Positions 1-12,706 of a DNA stretch of 64,000 bases are shown here, piece by piece (position 1 is the stretch's first letter; each line of letters begins with the position of its first letter). The notes beneath the pieces are model-generated. The model made no database searches. It was not told where the DNA came from and worked only from the letters and a program-made list of their open reading frames with translations. The stretch is from Rotaria sordida (lineage: Eukaryota; Rotifera; Eurotatoria; Philodinida; Philodinidae), in contig CAJNOL010000870.1 in NCBI GenBank assembly GCA_905250125.1, forward strand, positions 33,559 through 97,558, read 5' to 3'. The position numbers and the translations under genes are program-made.

Positions 1-1147
1 AATAAACATGAATTTGATCATTTTCTATGAAGCCATATAGAAGCAAATCTTTTTGTCGGTTTCGCAATGAATAATAACTTTTAAATATATATGTTATTCA
101 GTGATTCATTTAATGGATTCCGCATAACAGACAAGCAAAAATGTTTTCACACTTTCCAAATATCCTTAAGATTTGGTTTTAGTCTGATTTAGTGGGGAAG
201 TTTTTTTATGCTAGAAAAACTTTTTTTGAATACCATCGCAGGAGCGGCAGCTTCTCAGTCGCGAAAGACATCTATGGTTATTAGTAATATCGTTCCAAAG
301 AAAAAAGATTGAAATTAATGCTTCGCGATGTTTTTGAAAATCATGCGTTTTAAGTGATAGACTTGGGTGTCTAGGAGAGATTTACTTCTATGATATATTT
401 CCCACTTTCCGAGGTTTTTCGAGAATGATCAGGCGAAAATTTTTGAAACTTTCAGGGTAGATAGATCTCAATGAGTAGAATACAAGTTGTCATAAAGTCA
501 AAATTCCCAAATGCTTTCTTCCCGAAGATCCTGGGCCAAAACTGACCTAAGGTTTTTCTTCTCCCGCAAACACCCACCCTAAGTTGTTTTTGGGCTGAAA
601 CTAGGAACAAATTTGGTTACATATTTTTTTTCTTTTGAAAAATATTGTTCCAGAGATTCAGGAGAAGCAAAAAACTGGAGGGGCAGCATCAAAAAAAATC
701 ATTAAAAAAGCTTTTTTCCTTAGAATGGTGCTAATTTTGTAAAATCTGCCAAACTTCGTAGATACAATATTTTCAGACGAAAAAAAAATTGCGCATCCGA
801 ATTTAATCGAAGTACTCATAGAAAATGTTTGAACTCAATCGGTCGTACTGTCTAGGAGAAAAGAGGAACGACTTGTCCGAAAATTTGCTTTTGAGAAAAT
901 CGCAAAGGAAGTTGTATTTTTTGGCATAAAATTGAGTTTTTTTTTTACATGCAAAAAGGTAGTGGGAGTTCCTTAAGTTGAACAATGAACTTTTCATTAT
1001 TATTTTTTCTTTGTTTTGACAGTTGGATAATTCAGTAGATGATAATATTTTTTGATTTTACATTGATAACGAATAACAACAGACATTGTAAATAAAAATA
1101 ATTATGTGATTTGATTAACTTTTTTTTTTTCTTTTTGTTTTTAATAG
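1..1147. other. AT-rich stretch without a recognisable gene
   Basis: No coding exon is visible on either strand. The stretch ends at a polypyrimidine tract and AG directly before the first coiled-coil exon, so at least its right part should be intron or 5' flank of that gene. Long A/T homopolymers are frequent. Confidence 0.5.
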
Positions 1148-2724
1148 CAAACAAAACAACGAACTGATTATACGATTGATTTATTACATACTAATAAAGA
1201 TAAAGATCGTCAAAATATTCTTGTTTGTAATGATCTTGCACGAAAATATCGAACAAAAACAAATCAACTTGAAATGAAACATCAACAATTAACAAATCTT
1301 CATTCGGATTTTGAAAATAAAGTTCATCAAAAAGAAGTTTGTTTTTTTTTTCAATTTTTGAAAATTAATATATTAAAAAGAAAAACAAAAGAAATATTTA
1401 TTAATATTTAGTTAGAAGAAAATCGAATTAAAAAAGAATTAGGTGAATTAGCTATGGCACTTCATTTAGAATCTCAAAAAGCTAAAAGTGATATGAATCA
1501 ATTTTTAACGTATATTTAAAATCGCAAAAAAAAACAAAAAATTTATTATCTAAATAATTAATTTATTTTTCTAGTGTTATGAATCGTGATCGTACTCAAA
1601 CAATTAAACATGATCTTGAACAAAAACAACAATTTGAAGAACAACTTAAGTAAATTTTACTCGATGGAAATTATCTCAGAAAATCGAAATATTTTGTTTT
1701 TATTACATATTAGTCAAACAAGTATACATGTAAAAAATTATGATCTTGAAAGACGACGTCTTTCAGCTGATGTAACACTTCATCGTTCAATGCTTGATCT
1801 TAAACAACGTGAAGGTACCTAAAAGAAGAAAAGAACAATTGTTTTTTATTTTAATTAATTATTAAATTAGCACTTCGTCGAATTGTTGATACAAAAAATC
1901 GACTAGAAAAAATTTATACTAAACAACGAGAACTTAATAAAAATGCAGCTGTTGCAGAACAAGATCGACGTGCAACTGAATTAATAACTAAAATGGCTGT
2001 GTGTATTTTTGTTTCTTTTTTATATGTTGATGAAAAATATTTGGAAATTTAGGATATTGAGAATCGTCGAACAAATTTAATGAATCAATATTTAAATGAA
2101 AAAACCGAAAGAAATGAAGAACGTGAAGTTACTGGAGCAAATAAAGCTAAAGTGCGTCATGCTGAACATGAAATACGACAACATGAAGATCATTTAAGAC
2201 ATTTTCAAGTAAAGAATGATGATCAAACATCTTATATATATATATATATTTTTTCCTTTGTCTCTTTGTATAGAAAACTGTAAATAAAAATGAAGAAGTT
2301 GCACATGATTTACGTAAATCAGTTCAAGAAGCAGATATTGAACGACGTAAAAAAGAACAAGAAGTACAACAATTAAAAGAAGAATTAGTTCGTAAAAAAC
2401 GATTAGATGCTATTCATATATGTGAAGAAATAGCTAATGCTGAACGAGAAGAAAAAGAATTAGAACAACAAATAATAAAAGAAAAATCTAAATTAGATAA
2501 AGTAATAATAATAATATACCAATAAATTTATTTAATTGAAATATTTATTTTTTGTTTTTTTTTAGTTACATGTAAAATGTGAAGATAATTATTTACGTTT
2601 ATTAAAACAACGAGAACAAATACGTGAAACTAAAAATTTATTACAAACACATCAACGTGAACATGAACGTCTTTTACGTGTTCATGTTCGATCACAATCC
2701 TTACAATCACTTAATAATATATAA
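1148..2724 (+). CDS. coiled-coil protein, 5' end not in view, 8 visible exons
   Basis: Eight exons with clean GT-AG borders join in one frame: 1148-1336, 1412-1509, 1575-1649, 1714-1814, 1871-1998, 2053-2208, 2274-2501 and 2566-2724 (stop TAA). The product is almost entirely charged heptad-like sequence rich in E, K, R, Q and L, with no glycine/proline-rich domain, membrane segment or signal peptide, as in long coiled-coil ciliary or cytoskeletal proteins. No start codon is seen in exon 1148, so one or more 5' exons must lie upstream, outside the window or hidden in the first kilobase. I do not recognise the family. A ciliary/axonemal coiled-coil protein is only a guess from composition. The gene runs towards the V-ATPase gene in the same direction. 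Confidence 0.75.
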
Positions 2725-3030
2725 TTAACTTTATTTTTTTTTGTATGTTCACCGGTGTTTTTTCACTAATCAAAAAAACAAACGAGTCCCGTGCCTTTTT
2801 TCATTCACTAATAAGATAAACAATATATTTGGTTTTTTTTGACATTTAAGAAAAGATCAATGACAAGTTATGTTGTCTATTCTTTACTGAAAACAAAAAT
2901 GGATTTGAGCAATTCTACGAAAGACTACTATCAGTGATCTACACTAGTTGAAACTTCCTCGTTTATAAAATCTATTTTTTTATATTCATACTACACTGTA
3001 GAAAAAAAGCTTTCCGAATCACTTAGAGCG

Positions 3031-3225
3031 TATACCAGTTGATAAAGCTTGGAATTATGAATCTACCAAATCCCTCCAAGCTATTCTGGATATAACATCA
3101 TGAAGATGAAATGCAAAAATTTTTAAAGTGACCAAACGCTCAAAAAAATTAATGTTCCGAAAAATGGCATTGTGGTAAATGCTTGAGCTTTTGACTCAGA
3201 ATTTCAAGCTTTATCGACTGGTATA
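3031..3225. repeat. short foldback (MITE-like) element
   Basis: A 25-nt left arm at 3031-3055 (begins TATACCAGTTGATAAAGC) is the inverted complement of 3201-3225 with two mismatches; about 145 nt separate the arms. It sits between the coiled-coil gene and the V-ATPase gene. No target duplication was found. Confidence 0.6.
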
Positions 3226-3797
3226 AATCCTTAGCAGAGATGGAACTGATCGTCTCAAAAATTCGCACCAGCACTGGATCGCCGTTACCACTTCTAGCTA
3301 TGACACAAAAAATTAGAGAATTGTTTATGCGAAACGTATTCAAATTTCTTTTCGTGAAATTTCATTATATATTTAGTGTGCAATATCAATTAAGACCTAT
3401 AAGAACATTGCACGAGTTTCGATTAGAAAAAGAGGAAAGCAGAAAAGTTAGACCAGCCGATTTCAAGTTTGTACCAAACTCTCGATTGCCGGTACAGATT
3501 CCATCTCTGATGTCTAGTACAACAGCACTTAGAGTGTATTCTATCACTACCAACAAGAAACCCTTTTGAAAAGTATAAGTACGACCTCTGTCAATGTGTT
3601 ATTTTATTATTGGATCTTGTCTATTCTCGAATACTATGCAAGTCGTATCATCTTCAATTAATAGAATTTGTTATAAAAAATAAGTGTGAAGTTAGATGTT
3701 TGTTGACTGATAACATCATTGAGTTCTTTATTTATATCGTAGTTATTATATATCGTCATTGTGTGTGTTTTTTTTTCTTACTCGAAATTTTATTTAG
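3226..3797. other. intergenic, no convincing gene
   Basis: A 109-codon open frame exists here on the plus strand, but it has no recognisable domain, and its start lies close to the end of the foldback repeat. It ends about 240 bases before the V-ATPase start. I treat the stretch as upstream flank of the V-ATPase gene. Confidence 0.4.
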
Positions 3798-3806
3798 AAA
3801 AATAAA

Positions 3807-4644
3807 ATGAGTACATCTTATTTAAGCAAAGGCGCTGTTAGCGCTGGTGTTGGTTTACTACTCTATGTTGGTATGTATTGAATTTATTTAAAAAAACAAA
3901 TAATAAGAATAATTTACTTTATAGGTTTAACTTATATGTTAACAAATTATGGTTTTCGATTTGATGTTGGCTGGTTTCTTCTATCAATTTCACCTTATCA
4001 ATGGGCATTAATTGGTATTGCTCTAGCTGTTTCATTATCTGTTCTTGGTGCTGCTTTGTAATTAAAAATTAAATTTAATTAAAAAGGATTCATTTCTTTT
4101 TTCATAGAGGTATTTTTGCAACGGGTGTAAGTATATTAGGTGGTGGTGTAAAAGCACCACGTATTCGAACAAAAAATCTTATTTCAATTATAATGTGTGA
4201 AGCTGTTGCTATCTATGGACTTATAATGGGTATTGTTATATCTGGTTCGATATCTGTAAGTAAACGAATGATGATTATTATTATATATTTAATTTATTAA
4301 TTTGTAAATTTTAAGAGTTATTCAACAACTAAAATAGAAGATTTAGCTCTTAAATATCGTGCTGGTTATAAATTATTTGGCGCCGGTTTATCTGTTGGTT
4401 TATGTAATTTATTTTGTGGTATTTGCGTTGGTCTTGTTGGATCCGGTGCAGCTTTAGCTGATGCTCAAAATTCATCATTATTTGTTCGTATTCTTATTAT
4501 TGAAATATTTGCTAGTGCAATCGGTCTTTTTGGTCTTATTGTTTCTATACTTCAAGTAAAAAATTTTTTTGAAAATATAACTTATCAAAATAATATTATT
4601 TTATTTTTTATTTCTAGTCAAATGGAAGCAATATGTCCGATTAA
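3807..4644 (+). CDS. ATP6V0B: V-type proton ATPase 21 kDa proteolipid subunit c''
   Basis: Five exons (3807-3870, 3925-4057, 4108-4255, 4316-4555, 4618-4644) encode 203 residues, close to the usual length of about 205. Subunit c'' belongs to the membrane rotor ring of the V0 sector, which moves protons into endosomes, lysosomes and other acidic compartments. The sequence has several glycine-rich hydrophobic helices, including GLLLYVG, a [18 protein letters not shown] loop segment and CEAVAIYG, whose glutamate (about residue 97) matches the family's proton-carrying carboxylate. A second membrane glutamate lies in [10 protein letters not shown] near residue 177. An AG after a T-rich tract at 3796-3797, nine bases before the ATG, could be a cis or spliced-leader trans-splice acceptor. 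Confident identification. Confidence 0.93.
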
Positions 4645-4989
4645 ACACCATTTTCATTTCGATTTCCAATAATCATTTTATTTATTTATTTATTTATTTT
4701 TTGTCATTCATAATATAAGTCTATAAATGTATAGCCATCTTTATTACAGTGCATTTCACAAATAAAAATAGAATGTTTTGTTTTTTTTTTCTTCTATTGA
4801 ATCTTTTCCATTCAAAAAAAAAAAAAAAGAAAACAGAAAGGAGCATATGTCTATAAAAATAATAATAACAACGAATGGTTGAAGTTTTTTTTTTTTTTTT
4901 TGAAAAATAAATAAAACATGAGAATAAAAAACCAACAAACAAAACAAAAAATGAAAACTCGACTACTGTACATAATTATATTAAAGTTA

Positions 4990-7900
4990 TCAATTAAAAT
5001 GAAAACGAAAACTAAAACCTTGTCCATTTCCACTACCAAATGGACTAAAACCATGAAATGGATTATGGTGTTGAGCTTGTTCTTCAGCATCAAGAGGATC
5101 TTCACCAGCATCAAATCTAGCACGTTTTTCTAAATAAAATAATAATATATTTATTTCTATGAAGTTTTATTAATTTAAAATATAAACCTTGATCAGTTAA
5201 AACTTCTTTTGCTGCAGCTATATCAATAAACATTTTTTCAGCTTTTTTCTTATCATCACCTTCATATTTATCTGGATGCCATTTAACAGCAAGTTTTCTA
5301 TATGCACGTAAAATTTCAGCTTTATTAGCTGTTCGTCTTACACCTAATATTTTATAATAATCACGTTTTTTTAATTGTTTTATTAATTTTTCAACACGTT
5401 TTATTCCATCATGTACACGATTTGAATCTTCTGTTTCATGTGCATGTTGAAAATCAGCTAATGCAGCTTCATAATTTTCATTTAATATATATGCTTCAGC
5501 ACGACTAATTAAAACTTCAGCATCTGATGTATGATATGTATCTAATACTTCTGTACATTGTTGAATTGTTTCTATTGCTGAATATTTTCCACGTGACATA
5601 CATGTACATAATGATGATTGTGCACGATAAACAAATATAGATGATGATGAATCTAAAGAAAGTTTAAGAATTTGACGAGCTTTTTCAATACATTCATTCC
5701 AATTTGATTGACTTATTGCATCACGTATAATTTCTAATTGTTTAGCTAATTTTTTTACTTTTATATAATGTATATGACATTCTTTATGATCAGGATCTAA
5801 TTTAAGACATTCACGAATATTTCTAAACAAAAAAAAACAAAACAAATAAATTAAAGAAAATAAAATATAAATATAAAAATTATTTACATTAAACTATCAT
5901 CAGCATCACCCATTAAATAAAGTAATTGACTTATTTTAAGAAATGCTTGAGTATTATCAGGTATTAATTTAGATGTAGCTTTAAGATCATTAACTGCTTT
6001 TAATGTATCACCTAATGTTAAATAACTATTAGCACGTAATTCACGTAATTTTATTGCCCATGGACAATGCTACAAAAGAATAATTTTCATTAAATTATAT
6101 TCATAATACAACTTCTATTTTTGATTTTATAAAAATAAGTTAAAATAAGGAGAATACATAGTATATGAGAAATTCACTAGAATGTATGATTGTGATTTAT
6201 CCTATATGAAGACTAAAGGTTAGCGCTCTTTTGAAAGGGAATACCGAAAACTCAAAGTACAGAATTTCAGTTTGAATTCTTTTCCATATGTAGATCTCAT
6301 AATCCTTATAACGACTTAAATTTCACAATTAAAATGAATGCTTCTTTCATCTTCAAGAAACACACTCTCATGATAATGCATGCCACGAAAATCGACTTTT
6401 TCTGAAAACTTAATTTCTCGAGAGCGAAGCATTCGTTTTAATTGTAATATTTTAGGTTGATATAAGAGTTATGAGATCTACATATGGAAAAAAAATTTCC
6501 GATCGAAATTCTGTACTTTGATTTTTTGGTAAATTTCTTGTTATAAATAAAATAAGACCTATGATTAGAGTTCATCGGGTCTAAGAATTTTTGAACTCGG
6601 ATCCGATGAACTCTATCTGTCGGTCTTGCTTAAGGAAAAAATATCAGCGCAAAAGTTTTGAATCATTTGGGACAGTTTCCTCATAAGACAAAAATTGAAA
6701 GAAATCAATAATAGAGATTTCAAAATAATGTTATTCTATTCCCAGAATGTTTCTAATTAAGACCAATAGAAATATTTGATAGAAACAAATAAATTAATTA
6801 ATCTAAAATTCTTAGTTTTGTGCTATACTCTAATATATATCTATATATATATGATGATTGATATCGTCAGTTTTCGCCATTATCAAAAATTAATTTTCAT
6901 TTGAATGACTTTTATCTAAATACAATAATTCCCATATTATCATACATAATATTTATCTCATTATCAATTATTATTGTTACTATTCAATTATATCTCCTGT
7001 AATCGATCGAGAATGATGATCTGAATCTTCTTCATCTTATAAAAACAGTCAAATAAAATAAGATGATTAATTTAAATCTAACAATTTCAATTAGTTATGA
7101 TTAAAAACACAAAAGCTGTTAGCGCAATCCTTGCGGGATTAAAATGCGAAACATGACATAGCTACTGTTGCACTCATCATAGGGAAATTAATCTATTCTA
7201 TCCTATATTAGAACATATTTCTTCAACATCTTTTTACTTAACCTTCCAGAAATACAGTAAATAGTTCATATATTATAACGAGAGATTATTAATATACGGT
7301 CTTTGAATGTATAGCAACAACGTCTGTTACAATCTATGACGCGGTGGGTAGGACAGAGCTCATTGGGTTCAAAATTTTTGGCGTCGAACCCTATTGAGTT
7401 CGACGCCGGAATCAATCTGATGGGCTCGAGTTGCCAAGGTGTCTATAGGGAGCTGTAAGATCATGTTTAACAAAACTAACCTCAATAACATCTGAAAGAA
7501 GTTCAATCGTTTTTGTAAAATCATTATTTTTATATAAATTTTCTGCTTGTTGAACTTTTTCATTCATTTGTACAGTTAAATCAAGTTGATGATGTGCTTC
7601 ACTATTCGATGAATCCAATTTTAACTTAAAACAAAAAGAAAAATCAGATTCATAGATCAAAAATATTTCATTAAAATTTACATACCACATTTTGAAAATC
7701 TATTTTAGCTTCATCAAAATCACCTTGTTTTAATAGGACATTTCCTCGTTGCATACGAGCCTAAAAAAAATTTAAGAAAATAGAATAAATCTATTATAGA
7801 TAGAAAAAAAAACTTACAGCAATAAAATCTGGTTTAAGTTCAATAACTTTACTCAAATCTGGTAATGCTGATTTAGATTTTCCCATAGCTAAATAAACTG

Positions 7901-8158
7901 TTGCTCGACGAAAATAAGCAAGATAATTTCGTGGATCCACATCTTAACAAAAACAAAATATTCAAAAAACAATAAAAGATCTATTAAATATAATTTCTTA
8001 CCAATAGCTGAATGAAAATGTGATAAAGCATCTGATAATTGTCCAGTAGCTAATAATTTTTTTCCTTTTTCTAAATGATCATTAACAATATCATTCGTTT
8101 TCATTTCATTTTCATTTCCTTTAACACCTATTAATAATATAAACTTAAAAATTTTCAT
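4990..8158 (-). CDS. DNAJC3: DNAJC3/p58IPK-like TPR and J-domain ER co-chaperone
   Basis: Seven exons on the minus strand (8002-8158, 7818-7942, 7686-7760, 7481-7624, 5888-6069, 5188-5822, 4990-5129) keep one frame and give 485 residues; the family is about 500. DNAJC3 is an ER-lumen co-chaperone that hands misfolded clients to BiP, and in vertebrates it also restrains PERK/PKR. Tandem TPR helices fill most of the chain. The J domain near the C-terminus contains KRDYYKILGV and HPD (about residues 409-411), followed by KKAEKMFIDIAAAKEVL and a glycine/phenylalanine-rich tail ending FRFHFN. The N-terminus MKIFKFILLIG is a short hydrophobic stretch that could be the signal peptide, but an acceptor-like AG just after it leaves open an upstream first exon. 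Intron 4 (6070-7480) is enlarged to 1.4 kb by a foldback element. Confidence 0.9.
6243..6530. repeat. foldback element inside the DNAJC3 intron
   Basis: Arms 6243-6344 and 6426-6530 are inverted copies of about 100 nt, sharing blocks such as TCAAAGTACAGAATTTC, CATATGTAGATCTCATAA and ACAATTAAAA. The spacer is about 80 nt. The size, lack of coding capacity and hairpin shape fit a MITE. It probably explains the large intron. Confidence 0.75.
7117..7148 (+). other. small stem-loop motif, copy 1
   Basis: GTTAGCGCA is followed by a five-pair stem AATCC/GGATT and then AAAATG. A copy at 39629-39658 keeps the flanks but has stem AGCCC/GGGCT, so two base pairs changed on both sides. Function unknown. 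Confidence 0.45.
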
Positions 8159-9377
8159 ATAAAAATATTTATTTTTAAATTCTCACAAAGTATTAAGAAA
8201 TTTGATAGAATACTAAATATGAATAAATATAATCCAAAATTTGTACATCGAAACGTGAAGTGCTCACTGGAGTAGGTGAATATATTTAAAAGCATTTCGT
8301 CTAGTGTCGATTATGTGAAAAACAAAAGTCTATAATTCACACCATCGGAAAAAATAGATCTTCTTCATGTAGAGCACCGACCAACGTTGTACAAAATGAA
8401 TGGTTCATATCAACCAATCATTGATATATTAGCGAAACCTATCAAGATAATTAAAAAAAAATTGTCAATATTTGAATATTTTGAAATCTAGTTATTGGTT
8501 TTTTGTTTTTCTTACATTTTTAAAGAAATCTTCTATAGAATAATGAAAAATAATATTATGACCTCTATCGAAAAGAGAGATAACAGAGTAGATATTCAAT
8601 CGATCGTCTTCGTTAAGTTCATTTAATATTTTACGGACATTCGGTATGATGAAAATCAATAATAAATGGTGAATTGCTAAAATGCACCAATATTCATATT
8701 TAGTCTTCAAAGTTCTCTGACCGAATGAACGTGTTTGATCGAAAAAGTTAATTCAGATTTCATGGATTTGCCAGAAATGAATTAAATGTAATGCACCTTG
8801 ATCCATTAATTAAAATGATGAATGTATTTTGATAAAGTTGCTCTAAATATTCATCGATAGATATAGAATATAAGTGAATAGAGGAGGCTGAAGTATAAGA
8901 ATAAGCAATACTTAAAGAATCTGTAGTTGAAAGAAATAAGTTAGAATAGTAGTCAGTCATTAATTATTAGAATTCGACTACATTATAATGGCCATTTCTC
9001 AGTTCTGATTGATGCACTTGCATTCAAACGTGTAGACAAGGTCTTAGTTTGTTTATTTTACAGATATTTGGATATGATAAAAATCAATAATAAATGATGA
9101 ATTGTTAAAATGTACCAATATTCATATTTGGTCTTCAAAGTTCTCCGACCGAATGAAAGATATAGAAAAAAAAAACAAAAAGAAACTTTTTAATTACTTT
9201 ATTCGTTTTACATTAATGATTCTGTTTTTTTTCATGTATTGATTTAATCCTGTTCTCTTTCTTTCTTTGCCCTTTGTTTTTTTTCAAAAAACATTAATAA
9301 CGACAATTGGTTGTGAAGTACAGTATAATAAGAATGATCACATTTATAATAACGATTTCAATGACAGTCTCTTATTA
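8159..9377. repeat. intergenic region with a diverged direct duplication
   Basis: The segment 8643-8729 recurs at 9070-9157 in the same orientation with scattered substitutions; both contain AATCAATAATAAATGRTGAA and end GACCGAATGAA. They are 0.43 kb apart. The open frames between them resemble no family I know. This is the shared upstream region of the divergent DNAJC3 and zinc-transporter genes. Confidence 0.6.
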
Positions 9378-10922
9378 ATGGCTAATCTTGTCGAAGAAAA
9401 GTCACCCTTAATCGGCATTGCCAATAGGGATTTCGTAAGTGATGAACTAGTTTTATCAAATAATATACCTCTTCAAACACGATCATCAAATTTACATTGT
9501 CATGTATCGGATGATAAATTTGATTATAATGCACGAAATCGTCTTATTATTGTCTTTGTTCTCTGTGTTATTTTTATGATCATTGAGCTTGTTGGTATGT
9601 TCGTTGATATAGAATTTAAACAGAAAAAAAAATTATATATATATATATTTATTTAGGTGGTATTATTTCGAATTCAACAGCAGTAGCAAGCGATGCAGCA
9701 CATATGTCTATTGATGCAGTTAGTATTCTTATATCATTAGTATCAATATATTTAACTAGAAAACGACCAACACAAAAACTGTCATATGGTTATATTCGAG
9801 CAGGTTTTAATAAATATTTTGATTTTTTTCAATGATTAATGATGTTGAATTTTTTTCTTTTTTTTCAGAAGTTCTTGGAGCACTTTTAAGTGTTTTGACT
9901 ATATGGATAGCTAGTGGTATTCTTGTTTATATGGCAATTCTTCGTTGTATTGATCAAACTTTTGAAATAAAGCCAACTGAAATGATTATTGTTTCAGCAT
10001 TTGGTGTTTTTTTCAATATAGTGTAAATACAAGAGATATATTCTTGCTATTTAAAAAACTTCAAAAAAAAAAATTTTTGTTTTCCGTTTCATTTAGAATG
10101 TTTGCTGTATTACATTTTGATATATGTTCTCATGGAATTTCTCATCATGGACATACTCATAATCATAATCATAATCATTTACATGACGATCAATCATCAG
10201 TTATGAATATTGAATCTCAACATGAAAATTCTAAACAAATAAAATCATCAGAAAATATTAATGTTCGAGCAGCTATAATTCATATTGCTGGTGATTTTCT
10301 TCAAAGTATTGCTGTTCTAATAGCTGCTATAATTATTAAAGTTAAAGTATGTTGAAATAATTAAAGAATATTAAAATTTATAAGTTTTTTTTTTTCTATA
10401 ATGAATTATTTTAGCCTGAATATAAATTAGCTGATCCAATATGTACTTTTATTTTCTCAATAGTAGTTGCTATAACAACATTTACTGTAATGCGTGATAT
10501 TATTTTTGTTCTTATGGAAGGTTTATATATTTTAATTTTATTCTTTTAATTTTCATATTTTGCATATATATTTAGCTGTTCCATCAAATGTTAATTATAC
10601 AAAAATAACTGATGATCTTCATCGATTGTCAGGTGTTCGTAATGCACATAGTTTACATATTTGGTCATTATCAATGCAAAGAACAGCATTATCAGTTCAT
10701 TTAGCAATAGGTATGATATTTTGTATTTCATTAGTATTGATATATTTTATTAGAAAAATGTTTTTTTTAGATAATGAACATGATCATTTAACAGTTTTGA
10801 ATGAAGCTCAAGAAATGCTTCGTCGTCAACATTCGATAACAAGAGTAACAATTCAAATTGAACCATATGATGAATATATAATGAATTCATGTGAAAATTG
10901 TCGCCAACTAGACAGTAAATAA
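9378..10922 (+). CDS. SLC30A (ZnT2/3/8-type) zinc transporter
   Basis: Seven exons (9378-9594, 9657-9803, 9869-10022, 10097-10346, 10415-10520, 10576-10710, 10771-10922) encode about 386 residues, typical for the ZnT2/3/4/8 branch of cation diffusion facilitators. These proteins exchange cytosolic Zn2+ for protons, loading vesicles. Visible hallmarks are an HCH motif in the N-terminal cytosolic part, the transmembrane-2 metal site in SDAAHMSID (about residues 83-91), the transmembrane-5 site in HIAGDFLQS (about 230-238), a histidine-rich loop SHHGHTHNHNHNHLHDD between TM4 and TM5, and a C-terminal ferredoxin-like domain with LHIWSLS. The start at 9378 is chosen because the sequence after it resembles family N-termini; the frame stays open upstream to 9267. 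A broken paralogue begins at 12404. Confidence 0.92.
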
Positions 10923-12403
10923 TATACCATCGATAGTGGTTTTTTTTGTGAATTTAAATGCTATTGATAATAGGATTTGATGTATTCTCTGTTGTGGTTT
11001 TTTTAAATTATACAACAGAATAAAGACTACGAACATTTTTTATGGATTAATAAATTATGTAATGATTATATGTAAATAAATACTTAAAAATATATGTGAA
11101 GAATATCCAGCTCTCTTTCATGACCCAAAATTTTAGATTTTTTGTAATTATTGTGTATAGTCTGAACTTTTATCTATTCAAAAATTATCTTAAAAAATTC
11201 GAAAATTGTACATTGTTTCGCGTTTTTCTCAAATCAACTTTTTCATCAAAAAAAAAAAGGTACAAAAACACCCTCGTTTCTCCCATCTAGTGCATCCGAT
11301 TGAGCTGATACTTTTGCCATATTTCATGAATCCCCGAAAATGCGGGGGAGAGGGCAGAGATATCTTCAAAATAAAATTACTTGAGAGAGAGAAAAGAAAA
11401 TAATTTGAATGAGAGTATTAGATGAAATGGCTTATAGGGACTTGTGATAATTACAAAAAAAATAGACTTATATATATATTTCTACTTGATGAAAAATATA
11501 TTAAGCACTAGTCGAACTGCGTTGTAGCTGAAGATTTTCATAGATGCAATAAAAAACTACTAAATTGACATGAAGGTATTTTGTCCTTATCTTATATGAT
11601 ATTCAGATAAAAATTTATGAACAGAAGAAATATGTAATTAGAAAGCAATACATTTAAAATATTAAGTTATCTAGATTATTAATAAGATGTAATAATCTTG
11701 AATATATATGACTATTCAAAAAAAATCACAACACTTTTCTATACGACCAATCAAATAATTTGATTGATAATTACGTTCGATAGATGATTGTCATTGATTA
11801 TTTTTTCACTAGGTTTCTTTTGTATTTAACTATTTATCATAGACATACTTTTGTTATTTTTTTTTGTCCTTGTCATTTTATTTTGAATGATAAAAAGATA
11901 AGTAAAGGTAATGCGATGTAAATAAAAACTTATGTTAATATTAGAATTGGCAAATGTATATATATATGACTGGAATAATCTTTTTTATGTTAGTAGATAG
12001 AAAAAAATATTCGAGATTTTCATATTAGATTCAAAGTCTTTTTTTTTTCGTAAATGTATTCCATGTAATTATTATGAAATTTCAATGAAGATTTTTATTA
12101 TATCATAAGGATAAATTTTTTCAAGCAAGAAAATTTTTTTTTTCAAATGATAATAATAAGAATTTAAAATGTATAGTTCTTTCAGATGGATGTATTTGTT
12201 AATATAAATCCAATCTGTCATGTCAAATAAATATTGTTGAAATAATCATAGAAAAAAAAAGTAATATTTCTTTCGATCAATGTACATTACTAATAACTTA
12301 TATAACGTCGGAGGAAAAAAATTATGTGATAAACATTACCGATGACTATTCACTAGCAACAAAAGCTTTTTTTTTATCGCATGATAAAGTTTCCCTCTTA
12401 CAT
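10923..12403. other. intergenic, no gene seen
   Basis: AT-rich DNA downstream of the zinc transporter. Small open frames at 11096-11403 are low-complexity and unlike known proteins. No RNA gene or inverted repeat was noticed. Confidence 0.5.
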
Positions 12404-12642
12404 CATATTTATCTCTTCTCGTCGTCATGTGGCTAATAATAAATTTGATTATTCTGTACGAAATTGTTTTGTCACTGTTCTTATTCTTTGTATTATTTTT
12501 ATGATCATTGAGATTGTTTATGATGTTCGGTTATATCATATTTACTCAAAAGAAAAAAAACCAAGACGTTATATCTATTAAATGGTGTTCTTTCGAATTC
12601 AACAGCAGTAGTAATCGATGCACCGCATATGTGTATTGATTA
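12404..12642 (+). pseudogene. zinc-transporter pseudogene, 5' fragment
   Basis: The residues around NNKFDYSVRN and CIIFMIIEIV match the end of exon 1 of the functional gene (DDKFDYNARN, CVIFMIIELV). After a decayed intron, TTCGAATTCAACAGCAGTAG and the following 35 nt match exon 2 up to the codons for HM.ID. Similarity stops abruptly at about 12642. Stops and the loss of the donor sequence show it is dead. The next part of the same exon is found at 48560-48650, so this appears to be one half of a split pseudogene. Confidence 0.8.
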
Positions 12643-12706
12643 AAGATGTGCGAGATCAAGTCTTTTTAGTCTCGATCATAGTCCTGTTAAATTTAGTTCG
12701 GCTCCG

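Noticed and set aside
3240..3569. 109-codon plus-strand frame
   Set aside because: No domain or homology recognised and its start adjoins a foldback repeat; probably chance, though transcription data could change this.
7118..7148. Reading the stem-loop as a histone-mRNA 3' hairpin or a hammerhead ribozyme
   Set aside because: It lacks the histone loop consensus and the hammerhead core bases; only an unclassified hairpin can be supported.
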